This document shows positions 13,501-25,906 of a DNA stretch of 64,000 nucleotides, in pieces; the first letter of the stretch is position 1, and each line of letters opens with the position of its first letter. The position numbers and the translations under genes are program-made. This DNA comes from Brachionus manjavacas. Taxonomy: Eukaryota; Rotifera; Eurotatoria; Ploima; Brachionidae. The stretch is taken from positions 2,866,501 to 2,930,500 of the forward strand of contig JAHQIY010000001.1 in the NCBI GenBank assembly GCA_019054805.1. The letters run 5' to 3'. Below the pieces are notes generated by a model. It was not told the DNA's origin. It saw only the letters and a list, made by a program, of their open reading frames with translations, and made no database searches.

Positions 13501-16372
13501 TAAACTATTTCGGCCTAAATAAAATTATCATACAAAATTGACCGATTATAGAATTTTTATGATATTAGATTTGAAAAATCATTTAATTTATAGAGAAAAT
13601 TGCAAAAAAAAATCAAAAAGTGGCTATGAATGTTCAAATTTCTATTTTTAATTAGTTTTTAGATATCCTAGTTGAAAAATCTTCCGTATTTTTTATCAGA
13701 TCGATTTTTATAATGTGTTTTATCTGTTAGCGTGATCAAAAACTATTTTTAATTTTGTCTTTTAGTTTAGATCTAAAAATGTGCCTAGACATAAAACAAA
13801 ATTCGTTTTTTATGTATCATTAGTCAAAATGTTATTTTACGAACGAAATTATGTCTTTTTCATTTATTTTATTGAATCAATCTCTTCTTTTAAATAGTCT
13901 AAATATTTTTTTAACTGAATTGTATCGTTTAATTAGAAGAAATTTTTACATTTTTTTCTTATAAAAAAGTGTTTATTTAAAAACACATATTATAAAATTG
14001 AATTAAATACAAAATTTTGATGCTTTTCATGGGTAAAATTTAAATTTAAATTTTAATCAACAATTTAAAACCGACTTAAAGGAGTACTTTTCCACTGCAC
14101 TAGATTTGAATCAAAAATTTTATATACTTTTCGGAAAGTTCAATTTTATTTTACAGGACATCCGAAGATAAATATGCATTTATTTCATTATTTACCAAAA
14201 ACTAGTCAATATTTATTTCCAATTTTTTATTCTTAGACGTTTATCTTTTTAATTTTTTATGTTTTTATTCAATCGCTAGGCTGATAAGAAGGACTCTGAT
14301 CCATTCTGAGCTGCCTGGGGTATTCCCTAAACTATTTAAATAAATAAATAAATGGGTAAAATTTAGAGAAATTAATCATCTAAAAAATAAAAGGATCACA
14401 AAAGTTTTTCGTGACAATTTTACATTTTTAAAATTAACAAAATTATATTTAATGATATTGTCTTCTAATAACCTGTGAATGTTATCAAATATGACGATGG
14501 CATAGCGTTAATTTTTTAATTGAAAACTAGAACCTTTAGTAGAAGTGGAAGTGCTCTTTAGTTAAAAATCGAAATTAAAAATGCAAACACTTTATTTTAT
14601 TCAAGTACTTGATAATAATATTATAAACCTGCGTAATTAAAAATTAAATCTTAAATATTTTACTTCTTTTTAACATTTTTCAAGTCTAGAGTTTATCTTG
14701 AATTAAAATTAAAAATTTTCTGTATTTTTAAACTTGCTTGCAGCAAATCAATTGAAGAATATTTAGATTTTTTTGATTATTTAGCCATTTTTTAAATCCA
14801 AAAAATCCTTTTTTTTTATGATTTTTAAAATAGTCAAAAATTAATAATTAAAAATTTAGCCAGGCTCGTGGGTTTTTGTTTTTAGAATTGAGATATTAAG
14901 CGTCTCAACATTATCATAAGAATTTTTGTGAGGCTCAGCGACTTGTGATTAATAATCCAATATAATGGTTTTTTGCTTTTTTGTAAATACATTTTGTGAA
15001 TTAAATTTTACAAATAAAATAGAAATATTTTCTCAATTCCAATGATTAAAGATATTTTTAATTATTAAAAAAAATAGGTGAATCATTAAATCTGTGCGAT
15101 TTGGAGTCAGCTTAGATGCTTTATCTTTATTTATTTGAATTTTGTCGATTCATTAATTCATCAAGCATTTATTTAAATCAAATCACTTAATTAAATAAAA
15201 AAATATCAGTTTTACTACACTTATTTATCTATTAGGACCCTAATAATAAGCCGAAGTCGGAAATATTAATTTTAAAGTTTAATAACCTCCGTTAAAATCT
15301 TTCTACCTTTAATTAATTTTTTTTTAATTAAATATTTAATTTCTCTTCAATTCTTAAGGGACATTTTAGGAGTACAAAAAAGATTTTTTCAAAATTTTTG
15401 TTATCTAATTTTAATTTCAAAAAAACTAAAAGTAAAAATGCACAAAAATTTGGTTCATGGTTTGTTGCGATGCAATAGAATAAATTATTCTACTTATTTC
15501 TTTAATGAAAAAAAAAGTTGCTTTTTAGAATTTAAAAAATTTAAATTCTAATATTTAAAATTTTAAATATTAATTCAGATATTTTTTTCGAAAAAAATTA
15601 AAATAAGTGAAATATGATCTCGACAAACCTTTTTTTTATTACTCTATTGAAATTTTATAAAAAGTATTTATGACTTGATTCTATTCAAGATTTTTACTCG
15701 ATCAAGATTCGATTATTTTATCAAATGAATTGGATGTTTTAAGTGAATTCAAAAAAGGAAACATTAGAAATAATTTTTTTAATAGTAGAAAACAATTATT
15801 ATCGGATGCCTTATTTTTGGATTCAAACTTTTATAAAATTTCGAAATAAATGAAAAATCGTAGGTAGTTAAAAATGTTTTTTTACGAAATTATTTTTAAT
15901 CTAAATTAAAGAAGATTATAAACCTTAAAAATCGAATTAACGATAAAAAAATGAAAACAAAATTTTTTTTTTAAAACTAGAAGATTTAATTCGAAAGCCA
16001 AAACAAACATACAATTTTGGAATAATGAAAATATAAGCACTATAAAATTTTTAGTGATTTAAAAATAAAAAAAAATTTTTTTGGCTTAATTTTATTTAAA
16101 TTGAGCTTTTAGAATTGACAATAAAGCGAATTTATTATCTGCCAAAAATTAATTATTCTGTTTATGTTTAAAAATAATAGATTTAGTAGAAAAGAGTCAT
16201 CAAGAATCCATTGTAAGATCCTTAATTATCTTGACCAAATTCTTTAAATAAAACTTATTTAAAAAATCTTTAAGATTCGAGTTAAAATCAAATTTCGAAT
16301 TTTTGGTGGTTATTTGGTCAGGCACTTTGGATGTTCAAAATTCTATACGTAAATTTATTTTTTTTAACTTAT
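10581..16372. other. AT-rich non-coding DNA
   Basis: No gene is recognisable. One GC-richer patch at 14272-14355 (gctaggctgataagaagg through cctggggtattccc, then TAAA repeats) looks like the 3' end of another retroelement on the plus strand. It has no coding sequence to prove it. The rest is simple A/T-run sequence. Confidence 0.55.
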
Positions 16373-16985
16373 TAGTAGTAGTAGAGTGAGCTGTAACAGA
16401 TAAGTGTGAGTGCGTTTCATAACGCTGCACTTTATCAGCTTGCAACCTAGGCTGCATTAAGTCAAAGTTCCTCTGTATCAAATTCTGTAAACAGATCTTC
16501 TTCAGGTCTCCTACTTCATGTGTCCATCAATTTTGGTTTTAAACTGATTGACCATATGAGTCCCTACTATTTCCGAGGGTAAAAGGTTCCAGATTGTAGC
16601 TGTTCTGTTAAGTAAGAACTTATCCCTCATGGTCCCTCCTTGCTTTTCCTTTGTTATTTACCTATTGTGTCTCCTGCTTGTACTCTCACTTACTCCCTCA
16701 TTCTCTCTGATATCCAAATCTACCCTCTCGAATCCTTTCTTTATCTAATATATTTGTAATAAGTCCTCTCTTTTCTTTCTTGTTTCCAGATCTGTTAACC
16801 CAAGCTCCCTAAGTCTATCTTCGTACTCTAATCCTCATAATTCTATTACCTTCTTAGTCACCCTGTATACCCTCCACCTTATTAATTTCACGTCTAGTCA
16901 TAGAATTACATACCACGGAATTCTAAATGCGTTCTGACGAAAGCTGGATACAGCTTTTTAAACAATTCTATATTAAAAAATTTGA
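16373..16985 (-). pseudogene. LINE (CR1/Rex-like) RT C-terminus and 3' UTR
   Basis: The 3' end abuts tagtagtagtag (16373-16384), a triplet tail. The minus strand reads, in order, LYPAFVRTHLEF (about 16930-16965), a segment with LGSLGLTDLETRKKRGLI (about 16765-16825) and NRTATIWNLLPSEIVGTHM (about 16545-16605), ending KTKIDGHMK. These correspond to the VRPHLEF, LtxLexRRxRGDLI and neWNxLPxxvv blocks at the C-terminus of CR1-like LINE ORF2. Several stops and frame changes make it non-functional. Upstream RT and endonuclease are absent. Confidence 0.75.
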
Positions 16986-16989
16986 ACGT

Positions 16990-19304
16990 TTTCCTCGTTT
17001 CCTTTTTTTTCTCCATGTTGAATGTAATATTTGTTTCTTGGGTTCTTCTTCCTGTAATGCATGATTTTGCATTACTTACTGTTTAAAGGCATTGACCTTG
17101 ACTTGATAATATAAAATCATAGATTTTAATATAAAGCCATTTTTTTACGGTCCAAAAATTTAAATATTTGAGTAATCGGACATTTGGCAGCAAAAAACGC
17201 CCGCCGATGCTTAAGTGTCCAAATTACAATATCATAATACGATATACTTTCAAATATAATGCTCTAAATAAAGCTTTAAATTAAAACTTAAGAACTGAAT
17301 TTAATTTCAAAATATTTAATCGATACTTTTACATTTAAAACAAGTTTTTTTTTAACTAAGTTTTTGGGTTAATTTCATGTTTATTTCTTAGAAGCTAAAT
17401 TTTCGGGTCCTTAAAGTGTCATCTATATACGTAAATTCCGAATTTACTAAAAGATTAGAACTAATTCTGTAGTAGTTTTATTTATCAGTTTGATTTTTCA
17501 CAAGCATGATTTTTAAGAGTTCAGGTCTCAAAAATTTTATCAAAGACACTTAAGATATGATAAAATCTTCTAAGACACTTAAGGGTTCATAAGAGAAACA
17601 ATTAGAAGTTCAGTCTATTTGATCATTTTCCTAATTCTTCTATTACGAACTCCAAGAAAAAAAATTAAAAAATAAATAATAATAAACTTCAATTTGCCTA
17701 AAATATTTGTAACAATGAGAGGCATTGTGTATTAATGTAAATTTTCATTACAATTAGAAAAATATGATTCAAATTTTGCTCTCTAAAAGGAACAGAGTGA
17801 AATTACTTTCGATTCACTCAATATTTACATCTGAAAAAATTAACCACGTTAATAATTAATTAATTCATATTATTCGCATAGAGAATTTACTTCCAGAATG
17901 AACAATACTATCAAAATTAAGCAGATCAAATTAGGAAATTCAAGCGGCGCCTTAAGGGAAGTTTGCAAGAAGTCATTCAAAGCCCGCAGCTTTTAAAAAA
18001 CTTTCTCAAAATCAAAAAATTGATAATTCGATAGTTTCCATTGAGGCAAATTTTAATTTTTTTTAATAGAATGATAAATTAGTTATAGAAAATTATTAAG
18101 TTAGTTTAATTTTTATTTTACTCCAAAAAAATCTGCAATTTTTAATTAATAACAAATTAAAGTATTCGAAAATTGCCTTGCAGAGTTTTTGCAGAAGCTG
18201 GTACACTGATTGAATCAACTGATAAAATTTACCGAACCAATTTAGGACTTAAAGAAAAAACTTTTTCAAATTTTTAACTTAAGTTATGTTTTTCTTTTTT
18301 GTGTGATCTAAAAGATGTTTTTTCGAATTTGCCAAATTTAAAATAAAAAAATTAGCTATTAATTTTTGATTTAAATTTTTTTTTCATTGTTTTAACTTTT
18401 TAAACAACATCTTCTGCAAATAACTTAAAATGATTATGGTCCATTGCTTCAAATTCACTCTTCCAGTTTGATAATAATGAAATCGATCATTCAATAAATA
18501 ATTCATTTTTTAATATAAAATAATAGTAAAATTGTAAAATATTGATTAATTTTTATAAAATAACTGGAGTATCACAACTAAATTCACCATTTTTTGGCTC
18601 TAATTTTAATCTATTAAATTTATATATGCGATTCCCGCTTAAAAATCTGCTTTACTTTTGAATTTTTAATATCCCCAAATAAGTATTAATTAAAATAAGC
18701 TGATTTTAGTAATTTTTAATCATTATTCGTTAAACTTAGATAAAAGTCGTAATGATTGAGCTAATATATTCATAATTCGAATCATAATTGTTAAGAATGT
18801 AACCATTTTATTTATTAAAATCTAATTAATTTTCATTATTTAAATAGCAGATAATTGCATTTCAAAAATATAAAAAAGAGACTATTAATAAGATAAAATT
18901 AATTGATTTCAAAAAGAATATTTAGAATTTTTATAACGATTTATTTTAAAATTTCTTTAAAATAATTAATTAATTATTAAAAAAGGAAAATAATATAATG
19001 TAAAATATAATGGAGTTTGCATGTCAACTAGTTTATTTAAGTGTATAAAGATCAAATTTTTTCAAATAAATGATAAGTGCACGTGAAAATCTACGAATTA
19101 TAGTTTACTGGAAGATTCTTGAATTTTATTGAATATAAATTAAATAAAGATTAAACTGGATTAAACTGATATTTGCATTCTTTTTGTTCTAATCATGTCT
19201 TTAATAACCAAAAATTAGGATACAAATTAATTAGACTTTTCCTTTTTTATTCTTTTTAAGAATTAAATTTTATTTGTTTGAAAAATAATTTATTTTAGAT
19301 ATCT
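16990..19304. other. AT-rich DNA upstream of the opsin gene
   Basis: No coding region is visible. A short GC-rich patch at 17940-17995 (caagcggcgccttaaggg) is unexplained. The promoter of the opsin gene should lie here, but I cannot point to a convincing TATA box or initiator. A potential 3' splice site (tttattttag, ending at 19298) sits seven bases before the opsin ATG, so a non-coding 5' exon may lie upstream. Confidence 0.4.
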
Positions 19305-22300
19305 ATGACAGAAATAGATATAAATCCATACTGGAACCAATTTGAACCGGTGAGCAAAAAATGGTACTACACATTTGCATTTATTTGCTTTTTTATCGAC
19401 TTTCTAGGAATATTAACCAATTTATTAGTTTTATACTACTTAATTAAGTAATTATCCATCCTGAATTAAAATCTATATATTTTACACTAATTTTCTTTCA
19501 AATCTATTAGAAAACGTAGCAAACGAAGTTCAAATGGGAAAATATTTATCATCAACCTGGCCTTGACAGACATGCTAAATTTGACTATAAACATTCCATT
19601 AAAAACTATAAGTAATTTGAATCAACGTTGGATTTTCGGCAAAGCTGGTAATTGAATTTTTCAAAATTTAAATTGATTTGACTAATGCTTCAAAAAAAAT
19701 TATTTAAGTTAAATGTTCTAAGTGTAAACTTAAATACATATCAAGAGAAAATTTAGAAAGAATTTCGATTTAGTTGAAATCAAATATAGAATATTCAACA
19801 AGAATTGAAATAAATGTATTTTTTAATATTAAAAAAAATTAAAAAAAATTTAAATTCAAGTTTGATTGAAATTTAATGCATTAAAATTTAAATTTAACCT
19901 TTAATTTGAGAATTTCTTTACTTTTCTAAAGTCAATCTACTTCTAATTGTATATTTTTTAGTTAGTTATAATAATAACCCAAGCCAGACGGTGTTTCCAC
20001 TACATTTGACAAACTGCAGCAATACACATCAACTAATACTTAGTAAAAAAATTTCTCAGAATTATTCTACATGGGGTTGAAAGGAAGGTTTAAGCACCAT
20101 TTCGAACAGCCCACGTCCGCCCAGACTATCTTACTAAAAAAATAACAATGATTAGCTCCTGTAACTTGCAGAGAAATCTTCTTATTAGGACTCCTCTAGT
20201 AGCTTTTTACTTTGTAACTCAGTAATGTATTTCTTTCAATTCTGGTTTAGATCTCCGGTGGCACCAAACTTAAATTTCAAACAAACCAATCTATATCCAA
20301 TCTTATTACGCAAAGACTTAAAAAATCGCTACACTGTCACTCACGAGCTTAACACACTTATTTTTTAAAATATTCATAATCGCTGAGTTAATCAATTTCT
20401 CCAAAGGCTTATTCCATTCATTAACTTCAGCTGATTTATTCCCTTTGAAGTTTGAAAAGTTAGATAAAATCACTGTTATTCTTCTTTCGCTCAGATTTGT
20501 CAGGCATAATACTGCTGATCTGCTTTTGTAGTCCAAATTAAGAATACTGGTCACCAACTTTGTAGCCCTTTTCGACAAACTCATTAAAAAATTGTATCTT
20601 TTATAAATTAATATCATTCAAATTAACGTTTATTTTTTATTTACATCAAAATTTTAATTAAAGTAATAAGGAAATTTTTTTATTTTTAACACAATTGTTA
20701 AACGGCAAAAAATTTATGAGACCGCGATCATGACTGATGAATGATCAGTCTTGTTAATTATTTTGGCGCCCTATTTTAAGTCATATTCACTGAAATTAAT
20801 GTGCAAACCAGTCTTTGAGTTAACATAAGACTTGTGAATTTTAACAAACTCTTCTTTTTAATGTTTTCTTGAAAATTATTAACATTTTGTTCATTTCTTG
20901 ATTTTTAGATTTTAGTAGTAGTAGGAATACGCTGTTATCAGTTATCTGACGGAGTGCCTAATTCACATTACGCACTATTGACAGCATTTTATCACAAAAT
21001 ACTGGCTTTTTGGGATAAAAAGTCTAAAAAAATTAATTTTTGATTTGGTTTAAAATTTTAAAAAATGTTTTAATTAGCTAGGTGTTAAAAATGTTTCGAT
21101 TTGCTTTTATAAAGTTGTCTAAACCTTCTTTGAACTTCACTGTCGTTGATGCGTCGACTAATTCTTGGCTAAGTAAATTTCAGTAAGTTACGATGCGATT
21201 TATGAAGCAATGTTCGCGACGACCTTTCAGCTGGCTCACAGGTTGTTTAATTAATATTTTGTTTTGTCTTCTTATGCCAGCTTCTTATGCAGTCTTCTTA
21301 TTCTTACCCTGGTTGCTGAGCAGATCCAACGGGGACCGTCCAGTTGACCTTTTCTAGACCTCTTTGGATTTTGAAATATGCAATTCAGTCGCCTCTTATT
21401 CTTCTTGTGTAAAAGTCTGTAAGTTTTAGATGTTTCAACCTCTCTTCATATGGTCTGTTTCTCAGCTCCGGGAATAGTTTTGTCGCCCTTCTCTGAACAT
21501 CTTCGAGTACTTTTTGGTCACCCTTTAAGTTAGGGTTCCAGACCGGCACTGCAAACTCAAGATGTGGTCTGATATAAGGAGTGTATAGTACTCTAAACAT
21601 ATCTCCATCAAAGTGCGTAAAAGTCCGTCCAATCATAACTATCACGGAGTTAGCTTTGCTGGCTGCTTTCATGACTTGATTATTCCATTTTAGGTCTGGT
21701 GATATGATGATTCCTAGGTCCCTCTCTTGTTCTTTTATGATTAAATGAAAAAAATATTAATGTAACGTTTAGACATCATAACTCTTAATTTAACCCGAAT
21801 CACAACAAAATTATTGCTAATTACTTTATGGTAATACAAAAAACCATTGTGCATTTATCATCTGTTATTAATTCTTAAGGGTTTAGCAAGTTAAAATCAA
21901 AAGATTTTATTACTTTATTTGAATTGCCTATTATACATTTTCTTTATATTATAAACAATAGAATAATATTATTTTTTACTGGATATCTAGCTTTATGACA
22001 GCTTTAGTGATCATGATTTTGATCTTTACTATCTTGCTCCTTGAAAATTTTTTGAGGCACAAAATCATGTTTATTGACCTTAATTAATAAATGTATATCG
22101 CTTACTGATCTTAACTGAAAAAAAATCTCTTATTTCTTGATCACTTATTTGCGTCGATCTGACTTTGCTCAAGATACTCTTTTTAAAAATAGGAACAAAA
22201 ATTTTTTGAATTTAAATAACACTTATATAAATTTGTACTTCATAAAAATAAATTAAAATAGAGGTATCTTTTGAAAAATAAATTTATCTTAATACAAAAA

Positions 22301-23734
22301 TTTTTTTATATACTAAATAAAAAAATTTTTTTATATACTATATATTTTTTTATATAAATAAATATAAATATCTATTTATTTTTAACAAAAAAATATGTTA
22401 TTTTAAATTCGCTAATGAAATAATTTTTTCCAGTATCTCCAGTAATAGTTTTTTTGGCAAGTAGAAAATATAAATTAAAAATGTCTGGAAGTTATTTTTA
22501 TCCCTCATTAACTTAGCTAATTTTTCAATTTAATTTTTTTAAATTGAAATTCACCGTTATAAAACTATTGGAAAATTTTGGTGTTTTATTATTATGTCAA
22601 AAAGATGATTTATTTTATTTTTAATTCCAAGTTTTGACTTACTTATGACTTTTAAACAATTCAGGATATTTTTTTTAATTCCATCAGGTTAAACTAGTAT
22701 CTTTTGCTATTAAAATTAAAAATATTAATCAATAGATTAGTCAAATAAAATAAAAATATAAATAATTAAAATATTATTCATTTTGATAGTTTGTGAAATG
22801 TTTGGCTTTTTGGGTGGCCTATTCGGTTTTGTGAGCATTACAACAATGGCCTTGATGTCAATAGAGAGATTTCTAATCGTCAAAAATCCTCTAAATGCGC
22901 TTAAATTAAATGAGAAATTTATGCTTGGTAATTTTATTGAATACTTAAGACTTAAATTGAATTAAATTTGGAAAAAAAGGATGTTCAGCTTTTTCATGGA
23001 TTTACTCGCTGCTGTGCATATCGCTTAGCTTTTTTACCAAGCGTGGTTTTGATCTTGAGGGTATACTTACATCATGTACAATAGACTACATCAGCCAAGA
23101 TAGTGTTTCTCGTCTTGTCTTAATATTAATGTTCATCGGAGGCTTTATTCTTCCATTTTCAATTATTGTGATCTGCTATTATCTAATAATATCAATATTA
23201 AAGCTAAAAAATAATATTTTACAGTACAATTTTTCTACTAACAATCATCATGATTATAAATTTGCTAAAAAATCTTTAAATTTGTCAGCAAGCGAACATT
23301 TCCGTTCAGTTTCAAGTTTATCTCTAAACGAAAATTCTCGTTTTGTCATGAACAAAATAGAAAATCCGCATTACGACCAAGCACACGAAGTTTTTGAACT
23401 CAATTCCAAATATTACACTCATTCGATGAATATTGATTTGAAAAATAACTTTTTTTTCAAGAGAGAAATTCGAGTGTCCAAAACTATTCTTACATTTGTT
23501 GGCTTTTTTTGTTTAACATGGTTTCCGTATGCGATTGTTTTGTTGGTGGCCCAATTTGCCTCGAATCGAGAATATTTTATCACTCCATTAAGTGCATCGT
23601 TGCCAGCCTTGTTTGCCAAATTTTCCACAGTTGCCAATCCGATAATTTATACGCTGCATTATAAAGAGTGCAAATTGTTTTTTTTAGATGTGTTTCATCT
23701 GCGTAAAATATTTTTCAAATACTCAAAACACTAA
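19305..23734 (+). CDS. opsin, four coding exons, 387 residues
   Basis: This is a seven-helix light-sensing G-protein-coupled receptor. Coding exons are 19305-19447, 19511-19647, 22790-22927 and 22989-23734. All joins are GT/AG and in phase, giving 1164 bases. Seen: Asn39 in TM1, NLALTD with Asp68 in TM2, Cys95 and Cys169 for the extracellular disulfide, ERF (119-121) at the end of TM3, EGILTSCTIDY (163-173) in loop 2, WFPY in TM6, the retinal-binding lysine in LFAKF (Lys350) and NPIIY (356-360) in TM7. Glu163 matches the Glu181 counterion; the Glu113 position is Phe98. The third cytoplasmic loop is long (about 85 residues). The three residues after TM7 read YKE, unlike the HPK of insect-type r-opsins, so the class is unresolved: a c-opsin/xenopsin or Go-like relative is possible. 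An in-frame TAG at 19296 supports the chosen ATG. Confidence 0.88.
20060..20620 (-). mobile_element. LINE remnant in opsin intron 2
   Basis: A 99-codon minus-strand frame at 20318-20617 contains SKRATKLVTSILNLDYKSR followed by LCLTNLSERRI. This matches the QRRATKLV...Y..R...L.LT.L..RR block at the C-terminus of LINE ORF2. The beginning of the frame is lost. Beyond its stop, 20068-20112 (ggggttgaaaggaaggttt...cgaacagcccacg) resembles the 3' hairpin region at 3888-3935. The copy is old and diverged. Confidence 0.55.
20913..21745 (-). mobile_element. 5'-truncated LINE in opsin intron 2
   Basis: The 3' end is marked by tagtagtagtagg (20913-20925). The minus strand reads EQERDLGIIISPDLKWNNQ (about 21675-21735), then PYIRPHLEFAVPVWNPN, DVQRRATKLFPELRNRPYEE and LKLTDFYTRRIRGD. 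This is a continuous RT C-terminal domain of the CR1/Rex type, broken only after RRIRGD, followed by 3' UTR. Its closest relative in this window is the copy at 24741-25742. Confidence 0.8.
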
Positions 23735-23807
23735 AAATTTCATTGTGAATATTTTATCAACTAAAATTTTTATATATTTTTTTAAATTTTTTTCTACTTC
23801 AATTTAA

Positions 23808-23813
23808 AATAAA
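23808..23813 (+). promoter_or_regulatory. putative opsin poly(A) signal
   Basis: AATAAA occurs 74 bases after the opsin stop codon in an AT-rich 3' flank. It is the first such hexamer after the gene, but it is a common chance match in this composition. Confidence 0.4.
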
Positions 23814-23834
23814 CGGTTATAGATGATTATTAAG

Positions 23835-23850
23835 TATATATATATATATA
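23835..23850. repeat. (TA)n microsatellite
   Basis: Eight TA units follow the opsin 3' region. Between here and 24540 nothing coding is visible. Confidence 0.8.
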
Positions 23851-24539
23851 GACCGATGTAAAATCCAGAATATTCTTTTTAATTTTTAGAAAAAATTTTT
23901 AATTATCTAAATATCATTATATTTTGATATTTTATATTTTGTAGGTTTTAAATATCGATTTTTGTAAATTTAATTTTTCGTTTAATTTGAGAAATTTAAT
24001 TTCTTCCTTAATTAAAATTATTCGTTTAACTTTAATTTTTTTACTGACAGATAATTTTTTTTTAGAGCTGAATAATTTCGAAAATAATGGCTAGCTGTAT
24101 TTTTAATTCACAAATAAAATATTTTTAATTTCAAAAAAATGATTTTCAAAAAATTTTAGTTACAAGATAATTTAAAATTTAGTAAAAAGAGAGAAAAAAA
24201 CGAAAATCTTTGTTGATCTACGACGATTTTTTACTCTAAAACTATAGGAGATGATAATTATTTAATTTGTTTTGGTTTTCTCTTTTTCGATATTTTCTTG
24301 ATTAGAATCAATATATTTGCATACATTACTTCCTTTTTTTATTCTAGTATATTTGCAGCCCCATGGTCAGAATAATATTTATGGGATACTTTAATCAATA
24401 AATTTAATAAATTTTGTCTTGTGCCTAATTCTCTTAGCCTAATTTTGACCAAATATAAATATAAGTAATAATGACCAAATATAGATGGCAGCAAAAAATC
24501 GATTGGCAAAACTTTCTTACTAAATAAAGGCATGCAATT

Positions 24540-24690
24540 ATTCGCTTCTAAATAATTAAGCGAATAATTAGATCGCTTAATTATTATTATGTCAAATAAT
24601 AATTTTGTACTTATTATTTGACATATTTTGTACTTATTATTATTATGTCAAATAATAAGTACAATTAATAATAATAAGTACAAAATATCT
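24540..24690. repeat. cluster of inverted repeats
   Basis: The 19-mer gtacttattatttgacata at 24607-24625 is exactly reverse-complemented at 24644-24662. The motif TACTTATTATTA and its complement recur several more times, and aattaagcgaataatta/gcttaattatt forms a second stem at 24555-24587. It could be a foldback element or chance AT palindromy amplified by slippage. Confidence 0.6.
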
Positions 24691-24740
24691 CTTTCACATT
24701 AAAAGATAAAAGATAAACATTAAAAGATAAAAAATTTTTA

Positions 24741-25742
24741 ATAGTAGTAGTAGTAGTAGTATAAATGCTGTGGGAGACTTGGGTCTCCAAGTAGTGGCGC
24801 ACGTAGACGCCCCACTATAACAGCCACTTGCCTTTTTTTTTCTTTTTTAAATAAGCTATTTTTAGATAGCTTTTTTTTACAAATTTTATAAATAAATTTT
24901 GTTTTACATATTTTCTAATATCCTATTTTTAGAAAAATTTTAGTCTTAATGGTAACAAAAAGAATATTATAAAAAATAAAGTAGTTTGTCAATTCTATTT
25001 TTAAATGTGTTGGTGTTAGTTACGCATCTGGTCGCTGCATCTAGGGCATTCCAGTCACCTGCGGTCCTGTTCGTGAAGAAGTTGGTGCGTGCCTCGCAGT
25101 TGCGAACCAACTGGCGCTCAATTGCACGATGACAAGTTCTGGTGTTCCCTACTGGACCGTCGTGGCCATCAGACGCCAGCCTTTGATCGCCGTTGATAAA
25201 GCATACGTGGTCGTAGCCGTGCTGAATCTAATGGAGCTGGATGAGGTCACCTCGACTACGCCGTTCTTCTAGAGTGATCCAACCGAGAGCTTCTCTTCTT
25301 TCAACATAGGGTTTCGATTTGAGTTCAGGGACTAGCTTTGAGAATCTCCTTTGCACCTGTTCAAGCAGTTTAATGTCACCCCGCCGAAAAGGATTCCAGG
25401 AACCGACTGCAAACTCTAAGTGAGGCCGTACGAACGACTTGTAGAGCAAGTTCACCAGTTCCAATGAGAAATACGAGAAGGTTAGCTTGATTCGGCACGC
25501 TATCATCGTCGCCCTAGACGCCGCTCTCTTGGACTGCTCAGTCCACTTAAGGTCATTTGTGATAATGATTCCGAGGTTTCGCTCTTTTGTGGTCTTTTCA
25601 AGTGTATGATCGCCTAGCATGTACTCGTAGCAATCGTTCTTGTCCCCAACATGCATGACCACACACTTCTTTTTGTGGAATTTCATTCGCCAAGTGTCCG
25701 ACCATTCTGCAAGACGGTTGAGGCCAGACTGCAGCCTCCTAG
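24741..25742 (-). pseudogene. 5'-truncated LINE (CR1/Rex-like), near-intact RT C-terminus
   Basis: A (TAG)n tail at 24742-24760 marks the 3' end. The minus strand reads from about 25740: LQSGLNRLAEWSDTWRMKFH, KERNLGIIITNDLKWTEQ, LYKSFVRPHLEFAVGSWNPF, EQVQRRFSKLVPELKSKPY and LEERRSRGDLIQLH. After a single in-frame TAG at about 25228 the homology continues to NRTAGDWNALDAATRCVTN (about 24995-25055). This is the end of LINE ORF2, the enzyme that nicks the target and reverse-transcribes its own RNA. The palm domain and endonuclease are missing, so the copy is dead on arrival. It is the best-preserved LINE in the window, with much higher GC than its surroundings, which suggests a recent insertion. 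Confidence 0.85.
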
Positions 25743-25906
25743 AGTTTTAAAGTGAAATTTGAACATTTGTCAAAAGGAATTGAAAATGTCTAAATTTCAT
25801 TGCTTGTCATAGATAAAAACAAATCATAGATAAATTCACTCCATTTTTGAATAGATTAAGTACTATCATCATATCTCTTTCTTTGTTCTGTAATTTCACG
25901 CTAATA

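Noticed and set aside
23419-23637. Minus-strand frame opposite opsin exon 4
   Set aside because: It is a shadow of a conserved plus-strand coding exon, without motifs of its own.
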